A stretch of 5,665 bases of DNA, taken from contig DYJQ01000045.1 in assembly GCA_020723045.1 (NCBI GenBank), positions 1 to 5,665 of the forward strand, written 5' to 3'. This DNA is from Candidatus Micrarchaeum sp. (lineage in GTDB: Archaea; Micrarchaeota; Micrarchaeia; CAILAH01). A program made the translations under genes and the position numbers. The notes under the pieces are model-generated. The model worked only from the letters and a program-made list of their open reading frames with translations. It was not told the origin of the DNA and searched no databases. The stretch's first letter is position 1. Each line of letters starts with the position of its first letter. Shown one piece after another: positions 1-5,592 of the stretch.

Positions 1-28
1 GGTATTGCCACGATTTGGATAACGCAAA

Positions 29-841
29 TCAGATTATTTTCCTAATCTCATCAACTCGTTTCTGCGCGGGCACTGACACCTTGTGGAATTCCCAGAATAT
101 GTCTTTCACGAACCGCACCCATTTGGGGTCTGTAATCTCATAGTATATCGTTTTATTCAGCGCTGGCGGGCTCTCAACCAACCGCACGAGCTTGTCATCC
201 ACAATTGCCCCGCGCAACGGCTGGTCAATATGCCTTATATCTATGGCCTCAACTCCAAGCATCTCATTCATACTGAGAAGCCTCTCTATGCTCGCAAGCG
301 ATTTTATATCGATCCTGCCGAGCATGTGTATCCTTGCGCCCCTCCTCACCACCGCCTCAATCGTCTTTATAACCTCCATTCCCCTCTCCCTGCTCTGCAC
401 CCATGAAAAATCACCCGAGAACGACAGGTAGTTCCTTTGTGTTGACTGCAACAGGTTGTTTATATCCTCGCTTCCCTTCTCTATGAACGCTGTCCCCTCA
501 GCCTCCCAGAATGCCTTCTTCATCTTCTCATCGACGTGCTGGTACAACTCGAATGGTGAGAAATCGCTCTTCTCCCGCACCCCCACAATCCTCTTATGCA
601 GGAACTCCATCAACTGCCCGCTGTTCCGTGCGCTTGCACTCAGGAATGCGATCTTAAGCCCTCCGCGCATCCCATCCTTAAACACATGAACGCCAACCGA
701 CCCGTCCCGCTCGCACAATTCGTCTATGTACTTGTCTGCTGTCTTCCATGATATCTCAAGAGAAGTAGCTATCTCGCGGATTGAGTGAGGCCTTTCAACG
801 AGAAGCGTCTTGATCCTCTCTATTCTCTCCGCATTAAGCAT
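29..841 (-). CDS. TrmB-like transcriptional regulator (winged HTH plus degenerate PLD-fold domain)
   Basis: A probable DNA-binding regulator of 270 residues. Residues 1-65 form a winged helix-turn-helix, with the HTH at about 18-42 (SIREIATSLEISWKTADKYI) and a wing around 48-66. Residues ~130-256 resemble the phospholipase-D-like fold found in archaeal TrmB-type regulators: a strand LSFSGDFSWV (139-148), a strand after GARIHMLG (168-175), and HIDQPLRGAIVDDKLVRLVE (204-223) where the HKD motif of PLD enzymes would lie. No intact HxK(x4)D is present, so it is probably a ligand-sensing or dimerisation domain rather than an enzyme. I chose ATG at 841; an in-frame TTG lies immediately upstream at 844 and is less likely. 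It lies 41 bp after the asparagine-synthetase-like gene on the same strand, with its own TATA-like box, so it may be read from both promoters. The HTH call is firm, the PLD-fold call moderate, and the ligand unknown. Confidence 0.8.
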   Translation of the reverse strand: MLNAERIERIKTLLVERPHSIREIATSLEISWKTADKYIDELCERDGSVGVHVFKDGMRGGLKIAFLSASARNSGQLMEFLHKRIVGVREKSDFSPFELYQHVDEKMKKAFWEAEGTAFIEKGSEDINNLLQSTQRNYLSFSGDFSWVQSRERGMEVIKTIEAVVRRGARIHMLGRIDIKSLASIERLLSMNEMLGVEAIDIRHIDQPLRGAIVDDKLVRLVESPPALNKTIYYEITDPKWVRFVKDIFWEFHKVSVPAQKRVDEIRKII

Positions 842-852
842 CAAAATACCCG

Positions 853-869
853 TTCATTTTGGAAATGAA
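853..869. repeat. 17-bp palindrome upstream of the regulator (possible operator)
   Basis: Perfect 7-bp arms TTCATTT (853-859) and AAATGAA (863-869) flank a 3-nt spacer TGG. It lies between the putative TATA box of the regulator gene (868-878, minus strand) and its ATG at 841, the usual place for an archaeal repressor to block RNA polymerase. Autoregulation by the downstream protein is an inference. An AT-rich palindrome this short can also occur by chance, or it could be part of the 3' end of the upstream gene. Confidence 0.4.
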
Positions 870-881
870 ATAATAAAAGCT
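867..881 (-). promoter_or_regulatory. Putative TATA box of the regulator gene
   Basis: Read on the minus strand this is GCTTTTATTATTTCA, an A/T-rich element centred about 32 nt upstream of the ATG at 841. At archaeal TATA-to-start spacing, transcription would begin near 848, leaving a leader of only a few bases. A weak GGGT lies 7 nt before the ATG. The regulator could therefore be transcribed independently of the gene ahead of it. Confidence 0.4.
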
Positions 882-882
882 A

Positions 883-1875
883 CTAAATGATTATAGCCCT
901 GTTTATCGGAAACGTTGTCCCCTCTTTTATATCAGTCGAGCCCACCGCAAACTGCATCACCCTGCTCAACCCTATCCCGCATCCTGCATGTGGCACGCTT
1001 CCATGGTTTTTCAGGTGCTCGAGATACCACGCAAAATCATCAACCCCGCCGCCCTTGCTCTCCAGTTTCTTTAGCATGGGTGATTCCATAAGCCTTCTGT
1101 AGACATTCTCATAAGTATACTCCCTCTCAGCCGCACCCACACACTCGCCACCCAGCGGCACGATCATGTCTGCACTGTTGACCACCTCCGGCCTCTCTGC
1201 ATTCTCTCTCATGTTGAAGAACTTAATCGCTTTGGGGAAGTGCGTGATGAACGTTGGCAGGCCGCCATGCTCCTCCACAATGTACTGTTCGTGCCTCGAT
1301 TTGAGGTCATCACCCCATACCACACCAAATGGCTTTTCCAGCAATGTAATCGCGTCATCATACGAGATCCTCTGGAAATTGTTTATTGAGTTTTCGAGTG
1401 TTGCAACCTTTCCTCCAACCGCTTCTATGCTTTCGCCTGCATTTGCTATAGCACTCTCAAACATTGCGCTCACCGTTCCCTCAATCTCATTAAGAAGCCC
1501 TTCAAAATCAGTCTTCAGCTCAATCTCTACGAGTGTGAATTCGGTCAGGTGTCTATCATCCACATCCGGCTCTGCCCTAAAGCTCGGCCCTATCGTGTAT
1601 ACCTTCTTGAGTTGCGGTATGAGCGATTCGAGGTAGAGCTGGCCCGTTTGGCTCAGGTATGTCCTCTGGCCGAAATAGTCCACCTCGAATAGCGTATCTA
1701 TATTCTCGCACGCGCCCGTTGCTCTTGTTATGTGCGGCACGCTCACTTCAGTATAGCCATGCTTTGCGAAATAGCTCCGCGCCCCCCACAGCATCGCAGA
1801 TTCAACACGCGCGATGTGTGCACTCTTTCCATTCATCTTCCATCCCATCTTATTTTCCATTGCGGTTTCGTACAT
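883..1875 (-). CDS. AsnRS-related asparagine synthetase-like protein (class II aaRS catalytic core only)
   Basis: A 330-residue class II aminoacyl-tRNA synthetase core closest in its motifs to AsnRS. Visible are motif 1 around FAKHGYTEVSVPHIT (36-50), SQTGQLYLE (75-83), motif 2 starting FRAEPDVDDRHLTEF (99-113), the active-site stretch GGECVGAAERE (242-252) and motif 3 GCGIGLSR (298-305) with the ATP-binding arginine. The N-terminal OB-fold anticodon-binding domain of true AsnRS (~430 residues) is absent. Archaeal proteins of this build, described from Pyrococcus, are asparagine synthetases: aspartate + ATP + ammonia give asparagine + AMP + PPi through an aspartyl-adenylate. I assign that role by analogy. 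I chose ATG 1875 because GAGGGG sits 6 nt before it; the ORF extends to another ATG at 1893, giving 336 residues. Motif 3 has Ser where AsnRS usually has Glu before the Arg. A role in aminoacylation or RNA modification cannot be excluded. Confidence 0.85.
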   Translation of the reverse strand: MYETAMENKMGWKMNGKSAHIARVESAMLWGARSYFAKHGYTEVSVPHITRATGACENIDTLFEVDYFGQRTYLSQTGQLYLESLIPQLKKVYTIGPSFRAEPDVDDRHLTEFTLVEIELKTDFEGLLNEIEGTVSAMFESAIANAGESIEAVGGKVATLENSINNFQRISYDDAITLLEKPFGVVWGDDLKSRHEQYIVEEHGGLPTFITHFPKAIKFFNMRENAERPEVVNSADMIVPLGGECVGAAEREYTYENVYRRLMESPMLKKLESKGGGVDDFAWYLEHLKNHGSVPHAGCGIGLSRVMQFAVGSTDIKEGTTFPINRAIII

Positions 1876-1881
1876 TACAAT

Positions 1882-1887
1882 CCCCTC
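1882..1887 (-). promoter_or_regulatory. Shine-Dalgarno site that decides the start at 1875
   Basis: On the minus strand GAGGGG lies 6 nt before the ATG at 1875. No comparable site precedes the upstream in-frame ATG at 1893. The spacing of the putative TATA box also fits 1875, with a leader of about 20-25 nt. Confidence 0.6.
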
Positions 1888-1915
1888 TCTCATAACCTTA
1901 TTGTGGAATTTTTGA

Positions 1916-1930
1916 TGCTTATTTATGGAA
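1916..1930 (-). promoter_or_regulatory. Putative TATA box of the asparagine-synthetase-like gene
   Basis: Read on the minus strand: TTCCATAAATAAGCA, with CATAAATAA as the TATA-like core. It is centred about 49 nt upstream of the ATG at 1875. With transcription starting ~25 nt downstream of the box, the leader would be ~22-24 nt and would carry the GAGGGG ribosome binding site. The element coincides with the left arm of the inverted repeat. Confidence 0.5.
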
Positions 1931-1947
1931 AATTTCCTTCCATAAAT
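1921..1947. repeat. Perfect inverted repeat between divergent genes (bidirectional promoter/operator)
   Basis: Arms ATTTATGGAA (1921-1930) and TTCCATAAAT (1938-1947) are exact reverse complements, separated by 7 nt AATTTCC. Each arm, read outward, gives TTCCATAAAT, a plausible TATA region. The dyad centre (1934) is 59 bp from the ATG at 1875 and 58 bp from the ATG at 1992. It could be a pair of divergent TATA boxes, a dimeric repressor site overlapping both, or both at once. Confidence 0.65.
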
Positions 1948-1950
1948 GTG
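1938..1950 (+). promoter_or_regulatory. Putative TATA box of the 107-residue orphan gene
   Basis: TTCCATAAATGTG on the plus strand, centred ~48 nt upstream of the ATG at 1992. This predicts transcription from about 1969 and a ~23-nt leader containing the GGTGAT site. A second A/T-rich stretch, TTTTTATTC (1951-1959), is an alternative box. Confidence 0.45.
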
Positions 1951-1980
1951 TTTTTATTCTTTTGCTCCTTTATTAAAACG

Positions 1981-1986
1981 GGTGAT
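1981..1986 (+). promoter_or_regulatory. Shine-Dalgarno site of the orphan gene
   Basis: GGTGAT matches the expected complement of the archaeal 16S rRNA 3' end and lies 5 nt before the ATG at 1992. This favours 1992 over the TTG codon at 1989. Confidence 0.65.
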
Positions 1987-1991
1987 GTTTG

Positions 1992-2315
1992 ATGGAGGAT
2001 TTTACATTTAAGGAGTTCTGGAACAATCTTCAGAAGAAGCCCAAGGGCGTTGGTTTTACAGAGGGCGAGTTAAAGAGCCCCGAATGTTTGGATTTCAAGT
2101 ATTTGAGGAGGGCAAGGAAGCTTGTAAGGGACTATCGCGACATACTTAATCAAAACCTCTCCGATAAGAAGTGGCAGCTCGTTCACGAGCGTTTGTACAG
2201 GGGCCATGGTGCATACATTCTCGTGTACACACTCGCAATAAAGGACGGCCGTACCGTTCTCGAGAGAAAGACGGTGGAGTTTATCGCACCCTCTCTCATC
2301 CCCAAGCAGGATTAG
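1992..2315 (+). CDS. Hypothetical basic 107-residue protein, unrecognised family
   Basis: I do not recognise this protein. It has 107 residues with 21 Lys+Arg against 15 Asp+Glu, a single cysteine (Cys32), no signal peptide and no membrane segment. The start fits a strong GGTGAT ribosome binding site. Residues ~34-56 (DFKYLRRARKLVRDYRDILN and following) look like a basic amphipathic helix. Residues ~75-98 look like a beta hairpin, YILVYTLAI turning at KDG into RTVLERKTVEFI. A small soluble, possibly nucleic-acid-binding alpha/beta protein is compatible, but that is only a guess. Coding potential is supported by the ribosome binding site, a promoter shared symmetrically with the divergent asparagine-synthetase-like gene, and a T-run after the stop. 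It is transcribed towards korA but probably separately from it, since korA has its own TATA box. Confidence 0.8.
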   Translation: MEDFTFKEFWNNLQKKPKGVGFTEGELKSPECLDFKYLRRARKLVRDYRDILNQNLSDKKWQLVHERLYRGHGAYILVYTLAIKDGRTVLERKTVEFIAPSLIPKQD

Positions 2316-2346
2316 ATAGGCCTCTTATTACTGCAACTGTCGAATG

Positions 2347-2352
2347 TTTTTT
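2347..2352 (+). terminator. Oligo-T terminator after the orphan gene
   Basis: A run of six T lies 31 nt after the stop at 2315 in the 76-bp gap before korA. Archaeal transcription often ends at T-runs without a hairpin. The same stretch lies just upstream of the korA TATA box. Confidence 0.4.
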
Positions 2353-2355
2353 CAC

Positions 2356-2368
2356 TTATTTTAATATT
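2356..2368 (+). promoter_or_regulatory. TATA box of the korAB operon
   Basis: TTATTTTAATATT is centred about 29 nt upstream of the korA ATG at 2392. At archaeal spacing the transcript would start at or within a few bases of the ATG, so korA is probably leaderless; no Shine-Dalgarno sequence precedes it. Confidence 0.6.
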
Positions 2369-2391
2369 CTTTTCTGCCTAAAGATGCACTT

Positions 2392-4272
2392 ATGACAGAG
2401 TTTGTATGGAAGATTGGCGGAGAGGCAGGGTTCGGCGTGATGGGCGCAGGCATCCTGTTCGGAAAGGTATTCACGAGGACTGGCCATTATGCATTCATAT
2501 ACCCAGAATACCCATCGTTGATTAAGGGCGGTCTCAACACAACACAGGTGCGGGTGGGCGATGCGCCCGTGAACGCGCCCAGCAAGACATATGACCTGCT
2601 TGTTGCACTGAATAAGTTTACTGTGGAGGCGTGCAAGGATGAGGCCCGCACAGGTGGCAGCATAATCTATGATGGAAAGAATACAGATTTGACTGGCATA
2701 AACGTGAGGGAGGACATCCAGCTCTACAATATCCCACTTCTTGAGATAGCACAGAACGCAGGCGGCGACATGCTGATGCGCAACACTGTTGCAATGGGCG
2801 CATCACTCGCACTCGTAGGCTATACACTCGACCAGCTGGATGTGATGATCCATGAGATTTTTGGGAGGAAGGGCGAAGACGTAGTTAAAATAAACATGGA
2901 CGCCGCAAAGGGCGGCTATGATTATGTTAAGGCGCATTATGACGCTGGCAAATTCCCAATAAAGCTGGAGAAGAGAAGGATGAGGGAGAGCAAGTTTGTG
3001 CTAACGGGGAATGAGGCGATAGGTGCAGGTGCGATACAGGCCGGCCTAAAATTCTTTGCCTCCTATCCCATGACGCCCGCATCTTCAATCCTCCACTACA
3101 TCGCAGCGCACGAGTATGACCACAACATAATAGTGAAGCACGCAGAGGATGAGATCGCCTCCATGAATATGGTGGTGGGCGCATCATACGCGGGTGCACG
3201 CTCGATGTGCTGTACATCCGGAGGCGGGTTTGCGCTTAAGAGTGAGGCGCTGGGCCTTGCAGCACTCGCTGAGACGCCGGTTGTTGTGGTCCTATCGCAG
3301 AGGACTGGGCCCAGCACGGGTATGCCGACGTGGACCGAGCAGGCAGACCTCAGGTTTGCGATGCATGCGTCGCAAGGCGACTTCCTCCGTGTCATCCTAG
3401 CGCCGGGTGATGTTACCGAGGCGTACATGCATACTCAGAGGGCATTCAACATCGCTGAGAAGTACCAGATTCCTGTAATAATCCTTTCAGATAAGTTCCT
3501 CTCCGAGAGTGCTGCAACTACTGATTCCAGCGATTACAAGCCACTCCCTATTGAGAGGGGCAAGATGATCACACAGCATATGCAACCACTTCCCCAAGGC
3601 GGGAGGTTCAAGAGGTATGAATTTACGGAGGATGGCGTTTCGCCACGGCCAATCCCCGGTGTTATTGGGGGGGAGCACGTCGCAACCTCTTATGAGCACT
3701 GGGAGAATGGGTTCAGCACCGAGCATTTTGAGACGCGTAAGAAGATGGTTGATAAGAGGGCGAGAAAGATCAATTTCATGGCCAACGACCTCATCCCGCC
3801 AACACTCTACGGCCCAAAGGGCGCAAAGCTTACGTTGGTGTGTTGGGGCTCGCATAAGGCCCCTGTGTTTGAGGCGGTGGACATACTGAAAAAAGAGGGG
3901 GTTAAGGTTAATGCGCTTCATTTCTCGTGCGTCCACCCGCTCCACCCGCTTGCGTATGAGCTGTTGTTGAAGTACCGCAAACGGCTCGTGATTGTTGAGA
4001 ATAACAGCACTGCACAGTTTGGCGGGTATCTTAAGGAGAAGGTAGGCGTTCAGTTTATAGGCAGCATCCTAAGGTATGATGCACGGCCGTTATTCCCCGA
4101 GGATGTTGCAGAGCATGCAAAGGCCATCCTTGAGGGAAGGGAGAAGGATGCGGTGGTGTATGATAGAACGCCTGTTGAATATTACACTGCACGCATCATC
4201 GATACGAAGGAAGCTGGCAAGGGATTGGATAAGCCGTTAGGTGAATCCAAGCATACAATAGAGGTGATATGA
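2392..4272 (+). CDS. korA: 2-oxoacid:ferredoxin oxidoreductase, fused gamma-alpha subunit
   Basis: The large subunit (626 residues) of a cytosolic CoA-dependent 2-oxoacid:ferredoxin oxidoreductase: 2-oxoacid + CoA + oxidised ferredoxin gives acyl-CoA + CO2 + reduced ferredoxin. Residues 1-~190 are the gamma domain (GGEAGFGV at 9-16, PSLIKGGLNTTQVRVG at 41-56). Residues ~200-380 are the pyrimidine-binding alpha domain, with YPMTPASS (225-232) in place of the YPITP substrate motif, TSGGGFALKSEALG (275-288) and SQRTGPSTGMPT (302-313), whose Arg304 probably contacts the substrate carboxylate. Residues ~475-590 form the domain III/transketolase-C-like part. The fusion order and length match crenarchaeal two-subunit enzymes (~630 residues). 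It overlaps korB by 4 bp. Whether pyruvate, 2-oxoglutarate or both are used cannot be decided here; I use korA as a family symbol. No delta (ferredoxin-like) subunit gene is present nearby. Confidence 0.95.
   Translation: MTEFVWKIGGEAGFGVMGAGILFGKVFTRTGHYAFIYPEYPSLIKGGLNTTQVRVGDAPVNAPSKTYDLLVALNKFTVEACKDEARTGGSIIYDGKNTDLTGINVREDIQLYNIPLLEIAQNAGGDMLMRNTVAMGASLALVGYTLDQLDVMIHEIFGRKGEDVVKINMDAAKGGYDYVKAHYDAGKFPIKLEKRRMRESKFVLTGNEAIGAGAIQAGLKFFASYPMTPASSILHYIAAHEYDHNIIVKHAEDEIASMNMVVGASYAGARSMCCTSGGGFALKSEALGLAALAETPVVVVLSQRTGPSTGMPTWTEQADLRFAMHASQGDFLRVILAPGDVTEAYMHTQRAFNIAEKYQIPVIILSDKFLSESAATTDSSDYKPLPIERGKMITQHMQPLPQGGRFKRYEFTEDGVSPRPIPGVIGGEHVATSYEHWENGFSTEHFETRKKMVDKRARKINFMANDLIPPTLYGPKGAKLTLVCWGSHKAPVFEAVDILKKEGVKVNALHFSCVHPLHPLAYELLLKYRKRLVIVENNSTAQFGGYLKEKVGVQFIGSILRYDARPLFPEDVAEHAKAILEGREKDAVVYDRTPVEYYTARIIDTKEAGKGLDKPLGESKHTIEVI
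4261..4268 (+). promoter_or_regulatory. Strong Shine-Dalgarno site for korB inside the korA 3' end
   Basis: GAGGTGAT, a near-ideal archaeal ribosome binding site, lies within the last codons of korA. Two ATG codons follow in tandem, at 4269 and 4272. The GGTG core is 2 nt from the first and 5 nt from the second, so spacing favours 4272. Both are in frame and differ by one methionine. Confidence 0.7.
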
Positions 4273-5141
4273 TGGCAACCGTTAATGATTTCACACCAAA
4301 GGAACAGCCCCAGTGGTGCCCAGGCTGTGGCAATTTCGGCATAATGCTTGCACTCAGGAACGCGCTCGTCAAGGTTGGTGCCGAGACGCATAACACCGTT
4401 GTAGTTTCGGGTGTGGGGTGCTCGGGTAAGGATGCACACTACGTGCGCACATACGGTTATGAGGGCCTGCACGGCCGTGCGCTCCCACTAGCAACCGGTA
4501 TAAAGCTCGCTAACAGCCGCTTAAGGGTGATTGCGATGGGTGGTGATGGCGACGGTTATGGTATTGGGCTCAATCATTTTGTGCAGACGTGCCGCAGGAA
4601 CATCGGCTTGACTTATATTGTGCACGACAATGCTATCTATGGCCTTACCACGGGCCAGACCTCACCGACGAGTATGAAGGGGATGAAAACCAAATCGACA
4701 CCGCACGGTGTGCTTGAAGAGCCCATCCACCCGCTCGCACTTGCCATAACGAGTGATGCCACATTTGTCGCACGCACGTATACGGGCAACATCCCTCATA
4801 TGATAGAGGTGTTTACACAGGCGCTTGCGCATAAGGGGTTTGCACTGGTTGATGTGCTTCAGATATGCCCCTCATGGAACAAGGTCAATACGCCAGAATG
4901 GTTCAAGACAAGGATTTATGACCTCAACAAAGAGGGTCACGACGTTGCAGATAAGATAAAGGCGTATGAGAAGGCGCTCGAGGATGTTCATTCAGGCTAT
5001 GAGCGTGTGCCCATAGGCATCTTCTACAAGGTAGATAAGCCGACGTATGAGGATGGCCTTCCACAACGCAAGGAGAAGGAAGTGTTTGAGCACGACATTT
5101 CAGCGATTAATATGGAGAAGACGCTCGCAAAGTTCATATGA
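4272..5141 (+). CDS. korB: 2-oxoacid:ferredoxin oxidoreductase, beta subunit
   Basis: The 289-residue catalytic subunit (290 if ATG 4269 is used) that binds thiamine diphosphate and one [4Fe-4S] cluster. Four cysteines fit the cluster ligands of the Sulfolobus enzyme: Cys16 and Cys19 in WCPGCG, Cys50 in GCSGK and Cys199 in ICPSWN. Lys53 next to Cys50 corresponds to the lysine linked to substrate recognition in Sulfolobus. The ThDP/Mg motif is GGDGDGYGIG (90-99) followed by HDNAIYGLTTGQTSPTS (118-134). Leu125 fits the substrate-pocket leucine; Thr127 stands where I recall lysine in crenarchaeal homologues (YGLTKGQ). The gene is coupled to korA through an ATGA overlap, so the two should be made in equal amounts. 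With only one cluster-binding subunit, electrons should pass straight from the beta cluster to ferredoxin. The family call is secure; the substrate is open. Confidence 0.95.
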   Translation: MATVNDFTPKEQPQWCPGCGNFGIMLALRNALVKVGAETHNTVVVSGVGCSGKDAHYVRTYGYEGLHGRALPLATGIKLANSRLRVIAMGGDGDGYGIGLNHFVQTCRRNIGLTYIVHDNAIYGLTTGQTSPTSMKGMKTKSTPHGVLEEPIHPLALAITSDATFVARTYTGNIPHMIEVFTQALAHKGFALVDVLQICPSWNKVNTPEWFKTRIYDLNKEGHDVADKIKAYEKALEDVHSGYERVPIGIFYKVDKPTYEDGLPQRKEKEVFEHDISAINMEKTLAKFI

Positions 5142-5143
5142 TG

Positions 5144-5173
5144 TTTTTTGTTTTTGTATTATCTTAGTTTTTT
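5144..5173 (+). terminator. T-tract terminator of the korAB operon
   Basis: Three T-runs follow the korB stop: six T at 5144-5149, five at 5151-5155 and six at 5168-5173, with no clear hairpin. This is typical of archaeal intrinsic termination. The last run falls within the 3' end of the convergent HIT gene. No equivalent T-run is visible on the minus strand downstream of the HIT gene. Confidence 0.55.
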
Positions 5174-5560
5174 AGCAATCTCATTCTTCTTTATATTGCT
5201 CAATTCAATCCTCTCTATCCCAGAAGCCATCTTATCGTTATATTCACGCGGGATGATGTGGAAGTGCACATGACGTACCACCAACTCATCCTCCTTTAAG
5301 AAAGGGTGCCAGTTCTGTCTCAGTGTGAGCCCTTTTACACCCACTCTTTCCATAAGTCTTTTCTCCATCTCTCTTACCAGCAACATTGTGCCGCACAGTG
5401 TCTTCTCATCCATCTCAACAATAGTCTCGTAGTGCCTCTTGGGTATCACGAGCAGGTGGCCCTCTACAATGGGGTGCTTGTCATGGATAACGTATGCATA
5501 TTCATTCTCGGCTATGATGGTGTTCCCGCTCTCTTTAGGGTTGCAGAATGGACACGCCAT
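5159..5560 (-). CDS. HIT-family (histidine triad) nucleotide hydrolase/transferase
   Basis: A 133-residue histidine-triad protein. HVHFHIIPRE (97-106) is the catalytic triad (His97, His99, His101; the middle His101-type nucleophile sits in H-x-H-x-H). The N-terminal half has the usual HIT fold signature, with HPIVEGHLLVIPKRHYETI (29-47). CPFC (3-6) plus downstream histidines suggest the small zinc site common in prokaryotic HIT proteins. HIT proteins split nucleoside phosphoramidates or dinucleoside polyphosphates; the substrate here is unknown. The loop before the triad, RQNWHPFLKEDELVVR (81-96), lacks the common NxGxxAGQ-type sequence, so substrate preference may differ. ATG 5560 gives M-A-CPFC at the usual N-terminus and lies ~26 nt from a TATA-like box with no ribosome binding site, so the mRNA is probably leaderless. 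It converges on korB with 17 bp between the stops. Confidence 0.92.
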   Translation of the reverse strand: MACPFCNPKESGNTIIAENEYAYVIHDKHPIVEGHLLVIPKRHYETIVEMDEKTLCGTMLLVREMEKRLMERVGVKGLTLRQNWHPFLKEDELVVRHVHFHIIPREYNDKMASGIERIELSNIKKNEIAKKLR

Positions 5561-5570
5561 GGCTCAATTT

Positions 5571-5581
5571 ATGCGGCGCAT
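5571..5581. repeat. 11-bp palindrome between TATA box and start of the HIT gene
   Basis: ATGCG and CGCAT flank a central G. It is a GC-rich island in A/T-rich surroundings, directly downstream of the putative TATA box and 11-21 nt before the ATG. A repressor bound here would block polymerase, but the repeat is short and could be chance. Confidence 0.3.
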
Positions 5582-5592
5582 TTTTTTATTCT
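5580..5592 (-). promoter_or_regulatory. Putative TATA box of the HIT gene
   Basis: Read on the minus strand: AGAATAAAAAAAT, centred ~26 nt upstream of the ATG at 5560. This spacing predicts a transcript starting at the ATG itself. Confidence 0.5.

Noticed and set aside
1876..1893. Upstream ATG at 1893 as the start of the asparagine-synthetase-like gene.
   Set aside because: It has no ribosome binding site, whereas GAGGGG lies 6 nt before ATG 1875; the extra six residues would be encoded by the ribosome binding site itself. A leaderless start at 1893 cannot be fully excluded.
835..1921. A 12-base match TTTTGATGCTTA occurs at the regulator start (minus strand) and at 1910-1921 (plus strand).
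   Set aside because: Several 12-base matches are expected by chance in a window of this size on two strands, and one copy overlaps coding sequence.
2384..2395. A three-codon ORF (M-H-L-stop) overlapping the korA start, as a possible upstream ORF.
   Set aside because: Predicted transcription begins at or near the korA ATG, so it would probably not be transcribed whole, and such tiny ORFs are expected by chance.
3487..3945. A 152-codon open frame antisense to korA, and other long antisense frames in the operon and in 883-1893.
   Set aside because: They lie entirely within genes with clear family motifs, have low-complexity or Cys/Arg/Ser-rich translations, and show no start context.
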